Assembly: GCA_028583415.1 (NCBI GenBank)
Contig: CM053265.1
Span: 33,130,794 to 33,194,793, forward strand
Direction of reading: 5' to 3'
Source: Protea cynaroides
Taxonomy: Eukaryota; Streptophyta; Magnoliopsida; Proteales; Proteaceae
DNA length: 64,000 nucleotides
Positions within the stretch are counted from its first letter, which is position 1, and the number at the start of each line of letters is the position of its first letter. Positions 45,924-59,155 of the stretch are shown piece after piece. The translations under genes and the position numbers were made by a program. The notes beneath the pieces were generated by a model. It ran no database searches and had not been told where the DNA came from. It worked only from the letters and a program-made list of their open reading frames with translations.

Positions 45924-47240
45924 ATGGCTCGTACAAAGATACCCAGAGTTCGTGATCCGCTTCGCTTTCGCTCTAATGAAGCTGAGGAACAGTATGCCGA
46001 CTATGCTCGTAAGAAAGTGGAGGGTGGTCGTATGGTGAACTTGGCTGAGCTAGCCTTGTTCAACGTAGAGAGAGCATTTGGTGATATGGGGTGGCTCCTT
46101 GTCATCACCGACGACGTGTGCACATGTCCGGATTCGGTGCGCCAGTTCTATTGTAATCTCCAAGTGGTGGGGAATTACAATGACGTTGAGCATGGTCAAG
46201 AGTTGCACATCACCAGTTATGTTAAAGGGGTGCACATTTCCTTTGATTATCGGCAACTGGCCGATCTGTTGGGCATACCCTATGATGGCCCCATGGTGTA
46301 CTGTGTGTGTGGAGAGCCCCAGTTTGTTTCCATGGAGATGAGGTCAGAGATCGACAATCAGCTGCGAGGACCTGATCGCTAGAAGATGAGAGCTTGTTAC
46401 CTGCGCCCAGCTCCACTGGTCTTCTGTAAGATTATCCAGCATAATTTGATTCCATAGAGTGGGCACTATGAGAGGGTTTCTTAGCTGACCCAGTTTTTGA
46501 TATATAGTATCTGCACCAGACAGTTGGTCTGCCTTCCCTACATCATCATGCGGACCATGATTAGTACTACATTGTCCGGTCACAGGGGTAATCTACCGTA
46601 TGGACGCATGATTATAGTTCTACTGACCCGTCTAGGGGTCGACCTGGTAGATGAGAAGATCTAGGAGAATACCTTCTCATCGCCTCTAGATTGGGTGGCT
46701 ATCTGCAAGATGTGTATGCAAGATGCCCAGGTTAGTGATGAGGAGAGGAACGCCATGGTGCGCCCTCACACTCGCATTGAGATGGCTGACGCCGGGGCCG
46801 CTGCTGCCACTGCTAGAGCTCATGTGGATCCTGTCGATGATGACGATCGTATGTATATGGATGTCGACTCGATACCACCGCCTTCCCCTACACATGCGGC
46901 TGGAGTTGGTACTTCTTCTATGGCGGCTCCTGCACCTGAGGCTGGTCCTTCTCATGCGGCTGGTCCTTCACTCCCACCTTCTGACATGATGGAGATGTTG
47001 CAGGAGATCAGGGAGGCTCAGCACAGATCTGATCTGAGGATGTAGGAGTTGTTAGATGCTCAGCGTATGATGGTGGATGAGCTCATAGCGATCCAGCGGG
47101 CGACTGATCGGAGGATAGTCGATCTTACAGCTAGTCTCCAGATGACCCAGACTCAGGTGGCCTGGTTGACTAGAGTCTACGCTGAGGATTATGACAGAGA
47201 TCGTGAGGCACCGCCTCCTCCTTCACCTCCAGCTTCATGA
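45924..47240 (+). pseudogene. Extra ORF in retrotransposon leader, opposite to gag-pol (element C copy)
   Basis: 438 codons with no net frameshift but at least five TAG stops: 46380-46382 (Trp in B), about 46456, in TCTTAGCTG near 46480, in GATCTAGGAG near 46663, and near 47043. Same domain order as in A and B, starting MARTKIPRVRDP and ending PPPPSPPAS. The tail is slightly longer than in B, with an extra heptad-like segment (LDAQRMMVDELIAIQRATD) from 47049. The whole length is kept even though stops have accumulated, so loss was by point mutation, mainly Trp/Gln codon to TAG changes. Confidence 0.8.
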
Positions 47241-47493
47241 TTGTATTTATTTTCTTGTACTACAGGGTAACTGTCCTGGTTGTGGACTGTACTTTGCTTT
47301 ATTTACATTTCGTTTCCCTCTCTCATTGTATGTAACTTGTTTCCCCTTTTATAGATGCATTATTCTCTTTTTAAATTTGGCCTCAACCATCACTTGTGCT
47401 TACATTGTGTTAATATTACTGTTTTTACTTTTATCCTATCTCAGTTCACAATTGTCTCGAATGTATGTTAGTTTAGCGGACAAGGCCTGAGAT
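47241..47493 (+). other. 3' flank of plus-strand ORF up to the primer site, element C
   Basis: T-rich non-coding, aligned with the same segments of A and B. Nothing else recognised. Confidence 0.5.
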
Positions 47494-47505
47494 GCTCTGA
47501 TACCA
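47494..47505 (-). promoter_or_regulatory. Primer-binding site (tRNA-iMet), element C
   Basis: Minus strand TGGTATCAGAGC, perfect, 3 nt inside the 5' LTR. Confidence 0.95.
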
Positions 47506-47508
47506 AGT

Positions 47509-49814
47509 TGTCACACCCAATTCTGCACTGTTCAGAATGGTGTGATGAACCGCTAACAAACCAACGGTTCAACCAGGATCCCGAGTAGGCTATATCCATG
47601 TTATCTAAACTTCCACACATCCATAATCATAATAAAAGTAAATACACAATAGCAGAAATCTTATAATAAAATGAAGTGAGAATCTACTGTGATATAAATA
47701 TTAAATAGCAAATTATTCTGTATCAATTGGGACATAAATAATTATCAAATACATGTCTTTATTAAATTCAAATAAAGAAACCTAAGAAAAATCTAATCGA
47801 ATACACATGAGTTGCACTCGCAAGAGGAGTCATGTGTATCTACTTCAGCTTCAGCTTCCATCGCCGCCACGTTCCCGTATGCTGGAGCATTCATATAATC
47901 TTCAACCGTATAACCTGCATCATCAACTAAAAATATTCGACGTCGAGGGGTGAGCACACATCACGGCTCAGTGAGTAGACAAAACAATGCAACAATACAT
48001 ATGCATGCAATCAATTCATATCTTTGGTCTGATTTATAGTTTGCAATGCGCAATAGAAAGGTTGGGTGGTCAAAGATTAACGTTTATTGACCCCGCCTTT
48101 ATACACAGGATGTGGAAGTCTGCCCGAAGGTTAACGTTTATCGTCGTTCCCATCCACCCTAATCATGACATTATACAACAAAGGTTAACGTTTATTGCTA
48201 TATAATACCATACCAACACGTAAGCCCCTGTTAGCGAGGGCTTGCAAACTGGGCTCGCAACTAACCAATCCTAATGCCAAACAGTGTATCCAAGGTCTCA
48301 CCCCAGCATCCCTCATAATGTCCATAGAGATAGAGCTAAGGCCCCCCCGGTAGAGTCCGAGACTACAAGGACCGAGACCACCTCCCCTGATACTCTACGA
48401 CATAATAGTTCTGCTAATGTAATGACGATACGACGATGCTAATGCACAAGACTTGAGTTAGAGATAGAGCTAAAGTGCTGAGACCCGCCAAAGGTTAACG
48501 TTTATTGAGGTTCTCATCACACCTCCCCTGATATTCGCTCGCATCAAGTCCACCAACCACACACATACAATCACATGCCTATTCCTATCATCATCATCAT
48601 CATCATCATGTTATAAACAATAAAATAAATATGCATGAATAAATAATTGAAATATTGGATGACATGTTGTATGCACATTACAAACATATTCGCATAGAAT
48701 CAAGCATGGCATTGGACTCAATAAAATAGAAAACAGTTTGTTATTAACCAATTAGTTTAGAGTTCTGTTTCCTCACCTTAGCTTGCTAACAGATACTTTT
48801 CCAAGCTTTATAATCACCTTTATATTGTTATTGTATTGCTAGAAGACCTAACAAGTCGATAGAATTTAATTAGAATTAATTCTGAATTTGAAAACTATTC
48901 TATTAACTGAGGGTCGGAGGTAGGGTCGGAGTCCTGATCGACCCTGGGTGCGACCCTCCCCAAACTCTGAACTTCCCGAGCACTGAGGGTCGATGGTCAG
49001 GATCACCTAGGGTCGGATGGCCATCGACCCTCGGTGCGACCCTCGGTGCACTTTGGTCTAATTCCCTCATTTAGTCCATTCTTCGTGCTTGGGATCCTAT
49101 GGCTTGCTCCTACATTCCATTCTACATTCATTCCATGGTCTGAAACCATGTATAATCCACCTAGATAGCTTTCATGTAATCCCCCATGGTTTCCCATGAA
49201 AACCTAACCATGGGTTGATGGTTTGGGTTTCTCCGAGATCATACTCTCATCACTATCTAACCTAAGGTCTGTAGAAACTCATGGAATTAGTATCCATACC
49301 TGAGAAGAATACTCCTTCTCTGCAACTCTACTCTTTTGGCTAAATTCTCTTCCTTGCTTCTCTTCTTCCTCTTTTCCTTCTCTTCTCTTTCTCCCAATTC
49401 AATTAGGGTTGTGAAAGGAGTGAAAGAGACTTAGGGACGTCCTTTAAATAGAGTAGGAACATCCTAAATAAGTCCCATTGAGATTAGCAAAGAATCCCAA
49501 TCGAAAATTAGGAAATCTCCTAATTTATATTTCTTACAGTAACCGAGGGTCGATGGGAGGGTCGATGATCCCGTCGACCCTAGAGTTCAAGATGACCGAC
49601 CCTCCCTTCAAAATTGAGGGTCTGACTTTCTGCTTTGGGAGGTCCGACACTGCTTAGCAGGGTATGCGACCCTCCCTTCAAATTAAGTATTTTTGGGTCG
49701 ATTTGATACCTGGGATCTCGATCTCCTTCACGCCCTTGGTCCATTTGACTCGACCATGATGGGTAAACCTAGTTCAAGGTGGTAAGACCGGGTTAGATTG
49801 ACACGGGGCTTACA
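47509..49814 (-). repeat. 5' LTR, element C
   Basis: 2306 bp, TGTCACACCC...GGGCTTACA on the plus strand. (ATC)7 near 48588; GGGTCGA-type clusters near 48909-49050 and 49545-49680; four AAGGTTAACGTTTATT-like words near 48070, 48130, 48182 and 48492. Confidence 0.94.
49435..49451 (-). promoter_or_regulatory. LTR core promoter, element C
   Basis: Minus strand CTATTTAAAGGACGTCC: intact TATA-like box and GACGTC palindrome. Confidence 0.65.
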
Positions 49815-51437
49815 TACTATGTCCTTCTTTTTTTACTCTCTCTCTCTCTCTCCCCACTCTTTTTCCTTCTCTTTCTACTTCTTTCTCTCTCTAACTCTCT
49901 TTTTCTCTCTTTACTTCTCACTCACTCTCCTTTTACTTTCATATCCTCTATCTCTTACTTTCTATGTCCCACTTTCTCTACTTCTCTCTCTCCATGTCTC
50001 CCTCTTTTCTACCTCTCCCTTTCCACTTCTCTCTCTCCCTCATTCTCTCTCTCTCTCTCCTTTTACTTCTCCCTCTCTCTCTCTTTTATCTTTCAACTTT
50101 ACTTTCTCTCTCTCTATCTCTTTTCCTTTCTCAATTTTTCCCCCTCTCTTTCCTCTCTCTCTCTTTTTATACTCTCACTCTTTCTCTCTCTCACCCTCTT
50201 CCCCTTCTCTCCCTCTTTCTACTTCTCTCTCTCTCTCTCTTTGTCTCTCTCTCTCTTTAACTTTATCTTTCCCCCTCTTTTTTAGTTCTCTCTCTCCTCT
50301 CTATCTACTTCTGTCCCTTTATCTCTCTCTCCCTCATTCTCTTCTCTCTCTCCCTCATTCTCTCTCTAACTCTCACTCTCCCTCATTCTCTCTCTTTCTC
50401 AACCTCTTTCTACTACTCTCTCTCTCTCTCCCCCTCTCTATCTCACTACTTGGCTCTCATTCTCTTTCTCTTTCTCTCTCTCTCTCTTTTTCTCTCCCTC
50501 TCTCTCTATCACTCTCTCTTTCTACATCATTCTCTCTACTTCTCTCTCCCTCTTTCTACTTCTCTCTCTCTATCTCTCTCTACTTTTCACCTTCTCTTTG
50601 TTCTCTCTCTCTCTCGCTCTATTTCTCTCTCACTTTCTACTTCTCTCTCTCTTTCTGCTTCGCTCTCTTTCTCTCTCTCTACTTCTCTCTCGCTTTGCCT
50701 CTCTATTTCTACTTCTCTCTCCCTACCACTCCGTCTCTCTCTCAATTTCTCTCACTCTCTCTCACTTTCTCACTTTCATCTTCTCTCTCTCTCTGCTTCC
50801 CCTTCTCTCTTTTTCTTTGTCCTTTTTTTACTCTCTCCCTCTCTCCCCCTTTCTTTCCCTCTCTTTCAACTTCTCTACTTCTCTCCCTATTTCTCTCTCT
50901 ACTTCTCTCCCTCTTTCTCTCCCTCTCACTTTCATCTTTTCTCTCTCTCTCTCTCTTTTCAACCTCTCTCTTTCTACTTCTTTCCCTCTTTTTCTCTCTC
51001 TCTTTTTACTTATTTCCTCTCTCTTCCTTTTCTCTTTCCACTTCACTTTCTCTCTCTCTCTCTCTTCCCTCTCAATTTTTCCCTCTCTCACTCCTCTCTC
51101 TCTCTCTCCCTCTCTTTCTACTCTCTCTCTTTCTCTCTCTTCCTTTTCCCCTTCACTCTCTCTTTCGACTTCTCTCTCTATTTCTCGTTCTCCCCCTCTT
51201 TTTAGTCCTCTCTCTCTCTCTCCTCTCTTTCTACTTCACTCTCTTTACTTTTCTCTCCCTCATTCTCTCTCTCTCTCCTCTCTCTGTCTCAGACTATCTC
51301 ATTCTCTCTCTCTTTATAGTTCTCTCGCTTTTCAATTCTCTTCTCTCTCTATATATATCTCTCTCCCTCTTACTCTCTCTTTTTCTATCCATCTCTCATA
51401 ATATATATATGTCTCTCTCACATTATCTCTTTCTACA

Positions 51438-51468
<31 letters not shown>

Positions 51469-51549
51469 ACTTCTTTCTTTCTCTCTCTTTCTCTTTCTCT
51501 CTTTGTTCTTTTCTCTCTCTATTTCTCTATATCTCTATCTTTCAACTTT

Positions 51550-51592
<43 letters not shown>

Positions 51593-53776
51593 AACTACGC
51601 TTTCTCTCTGTCACTCTCTTTTCCTCTCTCATTCTACTTCTCTCCCACTATCTCTCTACTTATCCCCCACTCTCTACTACTCTCTCTCTCTATCTTTACC
51701 ATTTTCTCTACATCTGTCTCTCTTTCTCTTTTTCTTTTTCTACTTCTCACTTTATTTTCTCTCTCTCTCTTTTCTACCTCTCTTTCTTTCTACTTCTCAC
51801 ACTCTTTACTTCTCTCTCTCACTTTCTACTTCTCCCACTCTCCCTCTCTTTCAACTTATCGCCCTCTCTTTCTACTTCTCTCTCTATCTTTCTACATCTC
51901 TCTTACTCTCTTTCTACGTCTCTCTTTCTACTTCTCTCTCTTTTCTCTCTCTCACTACTTCTCTCTCTCTTTCTAGTTCTCTCTTCTCCCACTCTTTCTA
52001 CTTCTCTCTCTCCATCTCTCTCTTTCTTTCTACATCTCTCTCTCTCTTTCTACGTCTCTCTTTCTACTTCTTTCTCTCTCCTCTCTCTCTCTCTTTCTAG
52101 TCTTACTCTTTCTCTCTCTTTTCTATTTTTGTCTTTTTCTACTTCGTTGTCTCTTTATCTTTTTGCATCTCTCTCTCTCTCTCTCCCTCTCTCTCTTTTT
52201 CTCTTTCTCCCTTTCTACTTCTCTTTCTCTCACTCTCTCTCCGTCTCTTCTCTCTCACTCTTACACTCTCTCTCTCCCCCTTTCAACATCTCTCTTTCTC
52301 TTATCTCTCTCTATCCTCTCTCTTTCTACTTCTCTATCTCTCTATCTACTTCTCTCCCTCTCTCCCCTTTTACTTCTTCCTTTCTTACGTCTCTCGTCTC
52401 TCGTCTCTCTATCTCTCTCTCTCTTTCTTCTTCTCTCTCTTTCTACTTCCCTCTCTCTCTCTTTCGACTTTTATCTCTTTCCCTCTTTGTGTCTCTCTCT
52501 CCCTCCTTTTCTCTCTCTACTGCTCTATCACCCTCTCTCTACTTCTATCTCTTTCCCCTCTCTCTCTCTCCTTCTCTCTTTCTACTTCTCTCTCTCTCTT
52601 TCTCCCACTACTTCTTTCTTGCCATCTCCCTTTCTGCTTCTCTCTACTTCTCTCTCTCTTTTCTCTCTCTTTCTTCTTACTCTCTCCGATTCTCTTTCTA
52701 TCTCTATCTTTCCACTTCTCTCTCTTTCTCACTCTCTACTTTCCTTCCTCTTTGTTTCTCTTTAAACTCTCTCTCTCTTACCCCCTCTTTCTCTCTCTCT
52801 CTCTTTCTCCCTTTCTCCTTCTCTTTCTACCTCTCTCTCTTTATCTATCTACTTCACTCCCTTTCTCTCTTTCTCTCTCTCTCCTCTCTCTCTCTCTTTT
52901 TCTCTATGTCTCTGTCTCTCACTCTCTCTTTTTACATCATTCTCTCTACTTATCTCCCTCTCTATCTCTCTCCTTTTCTCCCTCTCTCTATTGCAACTTC
53001 TCTCTCTTTCTTTCTCTCTCCCTCTCCCTCTTTTTCTTTATAGTTCTCTTACTTTCTCGAACCCTACTTCTCTCTCTCTCTCTTTGAACTTATCTCTCTC
53101 TTTCTCCCTTTCTTTCTCTCCCTTTCCCTCTCTACTTCTCTCTATCTCTCTCTTACTATCTCTCCACATACTCTCTCTTTCTCTCTTTCTCTGTTTACTT
53201 TTCTCTTTTAACTTCTCTCTCTCTCTCACTTTCTATTTCTCTCACTTCTCCCTTTCTTTCAACTTATAGCCCTCTCTTTCTACTTCTCTCCCCATCTCTC
53301 TCTATCTTTCTACGTCTCTCTTTTTCTCTTTCTACGTCTCTCTTTCTACTTCTCTCTCTTTCTCTCTCTCTACTTCCCTTTCTCTTTTTACTTCTCTCTC
53401 TTCTCCTTCTCTTTCTACTTCTCTCCCTCCCATTCTACTTCACTCTATCCATCTCTCTATTTCTTTCTACATCTCTCTCTCTTTCGACATCTCTCTTTCT
53501 ACTTCTCTCTCCCCTCCCTATCTCTCTCTCACTCTCTCTCCTTTTTTCTCTCTCTCCTCTATCTCTCTCTCTCTCTCTCTTTCTCTCTCTTTCTACTCTC
53601 CCTCTTTCTCTCTCTTTTCTTTTTTCTCTCTTTCTACTTCGTTGTCTCTCTCTTTCTACTTATTTCTCTCTCTCTCTGCCTCTTTCCCTCTCTCTACTTT
53701 TCCCTCTCTCCCTCTCTTTTCCTTCTCTAACTCTTTCTCTCTCTCTCCCATTTCCCCTTCTCTCTCCCTTTCTACT

Positions 53777-53822
<46 letters not shown>

Positions 53823-54084
53823 TCTTTCTCTTTCTCCCTCACTTTTTAGTTCTCTCTCCTCTCTTTCTACTTTTCTCACTCTATCTCCCTCCCTTCCTCA
53901 TTATCTCTATCTCTCTCTCTTCCTCATTCTCTGTCTATCTCTCTCTCTCCCTCTTTCTCTCTTTCTACTTAGCTCACTTTCACCTTCTCTTCTCTTACTC
54001 ATTCTCCCTCTTTCTACTACTCTCTCTCTATTTTGCTTTCTTTCACTTTCTCTCACTCCTTCTACTCTATGTATCTTTTCTCTC

Positions 54085-54115
<31 letters not shown>

Positions 54116-54745
54116 TTCACTCTCTTTCTATCTCTCTCTCTTTCTACTTCTTTCTCTCTACTTCTCTCTCCCTCTTTCTACTTCTCTCTCTATCTCTCTC
54201 TAATTTTCACTCGCTCTCTCTCTTTTACTTCTCACTCTCTTTCTCTACCTCTCTCTCTTTTCACTTTCTCTTTTTTTATCTCTCCATATGATTCTCTCTC
54301 TTTCTACTTTTCTCTCTCTCTTCCTGCTTCGCTCTCTTTCTCTCTCTACTTCTCCCTCTCTCTGCCTCTATCTTTTTACTTCTCTCTCTCTCTACCTCTC
54401 TTTCTCCCTCTTTACTTCTCTCCCTCTCTCTCTCTCTTTCATCTTCTCTCTCTCTCATTCTCTGCTTCCCTCTCTCTCAATTTCTATGTCCTTCTATTGT
54501 ACACTCTCTCTCTCTTTCTCTCTCCCTCTCTCCCTCTCCCTCTCTCTTTCCCTCTCTTTATACTTCTCTCTCTAACTCTCTTTTTCTCTCTCTACTTCTC
54601 TCCCTCTCTCTCACTTTCTACTTGTCTCTCTTACTCTTAATGTCCCTCTTTCTCTACTTCTCTCTCTCTCTCTATTTTCCTCCTTTCTTCCTACTTCTCT
54701 CTCTCTCTTTTTCTTTTACTCTCTCTGTTTACTTCTCCCTCTCTT
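49815..54745 (+). repeat. CT-rich satellite array, block 3
   Basis: Continues block 2 across element C. Landmarks: ATAATATATATATGTC near 51399, AACTTATCGCCC at 51853, a decayed copy at 53261, TCGTCTCTCGTCTC near 52390, CTATGTCCTTCTATTG near 54483. Spacing is less regular than in block 2, suggesting deletions. Confidence 0.92.
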
Positions 54746-57092
54746 TGTAAGACTGCACTCCACTAACTTGGTTTAACCGTGTCGTGCTAGGTCTTCCCAT
54801 CATTCCTGGACCAAGTGGACCGAGCATGTGAAGATTGATCACAAACCAGGTATGAGAATTGAGTTAAAAACACTAAAAACATACCTAAGGTCGCATGCCT
54901 GGGTAGGTATGGTCGACCATAAGGAAGGGAACCAAAAATCTCAAATACAGAACCCCATGGTCGATGATTTCGACCCTTCGGTCGACGATTTATGTGACCG
55001 TATCGACCGTGAGAACACAGATCAGACTCTGAGTTTTGGAAACTTTTCTAAACTAAGGGATTGCTTTCCTAATTGAAACTGGACTCTATATGGATAGTTT
55101 TCCTCTATATAAAGGACGTCCCTCAGCCTTTTTTTACTCTTTTAGAACATCAGTAAACCCTAGAGAAAGAGAAGAAAGAGAAGAAAGAGAAGGAGAGGAA
55201 GAAAAAGCTAAGGAGAAGATTTTTGCTAAGAAGATATTAGCTCTCTATCATAGGCAAAGGTATGAAATGAATCTCTAGAGATGTAAACTCTAAGGAATAA
55301 GATTTCTATGGAAGATAGGCAATATCAACCTATTATGATCTATGTAATTTCATTGAGAAAATCCCAAGGAGAACCATGAGGAGTGAATTTGACGATTAGG
55401 GTTGATAAGAAATTACTAATGATGGCCATAGGATGACCTTAGAAGAAACCCCATTGAAGAACAGAAGAATTAACTTAGGAAGAACTTGAATTTTATGTAG
55501 ACTGTGACCAGAAATCTCAAGGTTGCTGCTACGGTCGACCATAGCATGACCAGTATGCCAGAGGATCAACCATAGGCATTCGGGATGATTTTAGAAATCA
55601 TATGGTCACAGCTACGGTCACACATGGTGCGACCATAGGGTGTCGACCGTAGACAGTAAGGTCGATACCGCATGAGACCATAGGACCAATCAAGCACCTA
55701 TCGTGCCCTGTTTCGATTATCGACTACTGTAACATGTCACCTATGAACCCTAACTTAAATTCATATAACTTTTAGGTTGTTAAATCAATTCAAAGAGAAT
55801 TTCAAGGCTTAGAAGGACATCGAGAATTACTAACAAGTGAGGGAACAAGACCTAAACTATTTGGTTAATAAAAAACTATTTATTTTATTGAGTCCAATGC
55901 CATGATTGATTCTATGCTTGTATGCTTGTAATGTGCATCTCACATGTCATCCAATATTCCTGCTATTACTGTTCATGCATATTTAATTCTGTTTAATTAT
56001 AACATGATGATGATGATGATGCTAGGAATAGGCATTTGAATGTATGTGTGTGGTTGGTGTATTGGATGCGAGTCGAGCATCAGGGGGAGGACGTGGCATG
56101 GTGGTCTTCGACCTCGTCACCAGACTTTAGTTCTATCTCTTCTCAAGTCTTGCCCACTAACATCATCGTATCACCATTACCTTAGCAGAAGTATTACATC
56201 GTAGGGCATCAGGGGAGGTTGTCTCGGACCGTATGGTCTCTGACTCTACCGGGGGGCCTTAGCTCTATCTCTATGGACATATTGAGGGATACTAGGGTCA
56301 GGCCTTGGATACACTGTTTGGCATTAGGATTTGTTAGTTGTCAGCCCAGTTTGTAAGCCCTCACCAATAGGGGCTTATGTATTGGTATATGTAGGGCATC
56401 AGGGGAAGTATTGGCGGTGTTTGATCCAGACACTTTAGCTCTATCTCTATTCCGTGATGGGTGCATGAAGGACGGCAATGATGTTTGATCCATTGGGCGG
56501 AATCTCACACTTGTATTTAGAGGTGCGACGGCCACCAAACCTTTCTATAGCACATTGCAAACTTATAAACCAGACCAAAGATATGAATTGAATGCATGCA
56601 TATGTTTGTTGCATTGTTTTGTTTGCTCACTGAACCGTGATGTGTGCTCACCTCACCCATTCGACATCGAATATCTTTAGTTAATGATGCAGATCCTACC
56701 GTTGAATAATATATGAATGCACCAACGTATGGACACGTTGCTGCGATGGACGTAGAAGCTGAAGAAGATGCGTATGATTCATTATGCGAGTGCAACCAAT
56801 GTGTTTTTGCTTAAGTTTAGTTATAATTTGAACATCGGATATGTAATTGATTATTTATTTTTATGTCTTGTGGTTTGGAGATAATTAGATTAAATAATTA
56901 TTTATCACTGTTAGACTCTCAGTTCATTATCTGTAAGACTTTCGCTCATTTGTTTATTATCTCTGATTATTAATGTGAAATGTGTGTGAGGTTTGATATG
57001 GTGGGCACGACCTATGCGAGATCCTGGGTGAACCGTTGGTATATTGGCAGTTTATCACACCATTCTAGTTAGATCAAAATCGGGGTGTGACA
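54746..57092 (+). mobile_element. Solo LTR of a diverged related element, plus orientation
   Basis: 2347 bp starting TGTAAGACTGCAC and ending CGGGGTGTGACA, no internal region. Flanks CTCTT (54741-54745) and CTCTC (57093-57097) match in 4 of 5 bases and rejoin into CT satellite like that near 24430-24470, so this is an old insertion reduced by LTR-LTR recombination. The U3 part differs strongly from the A-C LTRs. The R/U5 part shares long matches, for example a GACTCTACCGGGGGGCCTTA word near 56244 and TGGATACACTGTTTGGCATT near 56306. It has GTCGACC-type words near 54910-55010 and 55535-55660 and an (ATG)n run near 56005. Confidence 0.9.
55105..55121 (+). promoter_or_regulatory. LTR core promoter of the solo LTR
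   Basis: CTATATAAAGGACGTCC: a canonical TATA box touching the same GGACGTCC palindrome found in LTRs A to C. A purine-rich leader (GAGAAAGAGAAG-like) follows about 50 nt downstream, as in the other LTRs. Confidence 0.72.
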
Positions 57093-59012
57093 CTCTCTCT
57101 TTTCTCTTTCTACTTTACTTTCTCTTTCTCTATCTCTCTATTTGTTTCCTTCTCCCTATTTTTTTTTCTCTCTCTCCTCTCTCTCTCTTTTTTTACTCTC
57201 TCTCTTTCTCTCTCTCCCTTTTCCCCTTATCTCTCTTTCTACTTTTCTCTCTCTCTTTCTCTTCCCTCTCTTTTTAGTTCTCTCTCTCATTTCTTTCAAC
57301 TTCTCTCTCCATCACTCTCTCTCCCTCATTCTCTCTCTCCTCTCTCTCTCTCATTCTCTCTCTCCTTTCTCTGTCTCACTCTATCTCCTTTTCTCTCTCT
57401 CTCTCTTCATACTTCTCTCACCCTTTCTAATTCTCTTCTCTCTCTCTATATGTCACTCTCCCTCTCTCTCTCTCTCTTTATACTTCTCTCTCTCTTTCTA
57501 GTTCTCTTCTCTGCCTCCCTATATCTCACTCTCCCTCTCTCTCTCCCTTTCTCTCTCCATATCTCATAATATATATATGTCTCTCTCTCACACTCTCTCT
57601 TTCAACATCTCTCGCTCTCTCTTTCTTCTTCTTACTTTCTCTCTCTTTCTCTTTCTCTCTTTGTTCTTTTCTCTCCCTATTTCTCTATATCTCTCTCTTT
57701 CTACTTCTCTCTCTCCCTCCCTTTTTTGTCTCTCTCTTTCTAACTACTCTCTCTCTCTCTCTTTTTGTCTCCCTCTAAGAACTCCCACTCTCTCTCACTC
57801 TCTTTCTACTTCTCTCCCTCTCTCTCTACTTTTCCCCCTCACTCTCTACTTCTCTCTCTCTCTCTTTACCTCTCCTACTTCTCTCCCTCTCTTTCTCAAT
57901 CTCTCTCTCTCTTTCTACATCTCTCTTTCTTTACTTCTCTCTCTCTCACTTTTTTCTTCTTCTTCTACTTCTCCCTCACTTTCAACATATCGCCCTCTCT
58001 TTCTACTTCTCTCTCTTTATACTTCTCTCTCTGTCTTTCTACTTCTCTCTTTCTCTCTTTCAACGTCTCACTTTATATTTCTCTCTCTTTTTTTCTCTCT
58101 CTACTTTCTCTCTACTTCTCTCTCTACTTCTCTTCCTCTTTCCACTTCTCTCTTCTCCTCTCTTTCTACTTCTCTCCCACTCTATCTAGTTCTCTCTCCC
58201 CATCTCTCTCTTTCTTTCTACTTCTCTCTCTCTTTCTACGTCTCTCTTTCTACTTCTCTCTCCCTCCTCTTTCTCTCTCTCTCACTCTCTCTCTCTCTTC
58301 TCCCTCTCTCTCTGTCTACTCCCCCTCTTTCTCCCTGTTTTCTAATTTTTTCTCTTTCTACTTCGTTGTCTCTCTCTCTCTTCCTTTATCAATATTTTTT
58401 TAAATATTTTTCTCTCTCTCTCCCTCACCCTCTCTTTCTCTCTTCTCTCTTTCTACTTCTCTTTCTCTCCCTCCCTCTCTCTCTCTCTCTTCTCTCTTAC
58501 TCTCTCTCTCTCCCTTTCTACATCTCTCTTTCTCTTATCTCTCTCTTTTTGTCTCTTTCTCTCTCTCTACCTCTCTATCTATCTCTCTATCTATTTCACT
58601 ATCTCTCTTACTCTGTCTCTCTCTCCCCTTCTAAATCTCTCGTCTCTCGTCTCTCGATCTCTCTCTCTCTTTCTACTTCTCTCTCTCTCTTTCTACTTAT
58701 CCCTTTGTTTCTACTTCCCTCCCTCTCTCTCTCTCTCCTTCTACTTCTATCTCTTTCTTTTTCATATCTCTCTCTTCTTTTCTCGCTCTACCACTCCATC
58801 CCCCTCCTTCTCTCTCTTTCCTCTCTCTCTCTACTTCCCTCTTGCCCTCTCTCTTTCTGCTTCTCTCTCGTTTTACCTCTGTACTTCTCTCTCTCTTTTC
58901 TCTCACTTTCTTCTCACTCTCTCCCTTTCTCTTTCTGTCTCCCTTTTTCTGTCTCTTTCTATCTCTCTCTCTCTTTCTCACTCTCTACTTCTCTCACTCT
59001 CTATTTCTCTTT

Positions 59013-59056
<44 letters not shown>

Positions 59057-59123
59057 CCCTCTTTCTCTCTCTCACTCTCTCTTTCTCCCTCTCTTTCTAC
59101 CTCCCTCACTTTATTTAGCCACT

Positions 59124-59155
<32 letters not shown>

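Larger units (their letters stand above)
37860..49814 (-). mobile_element. Element C: full-length Ty3/gypsy chromovirus (Tekay/Del-like)
   Basis: 11,955 bp. Perfect target duplication TACTA at 37855-37859 and 49815-49819. Joining the flanks gives a satellite segment (CTCACTTACTA then TGTCCTTC) whose uninterrupted paralogue lies near 62505-62535. Same layout as element B, with perfect primer site (47494-47505). LTRs differ by roughly a dozen changes in a 260-bp stretch compared by eye, mostly transitions. It has the most nonsense codons in the plus-strand ORF and a frameshift in gag. Confidence 0.96.

Noticed and set aside
1..49814. The three elements as copies made by segmental duplication of the array
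   Set aside because: B and C have different target duplications and flanks, and their LTRs pair best within each element; independent insertions fit better. Same orientation in three cases may be chance.
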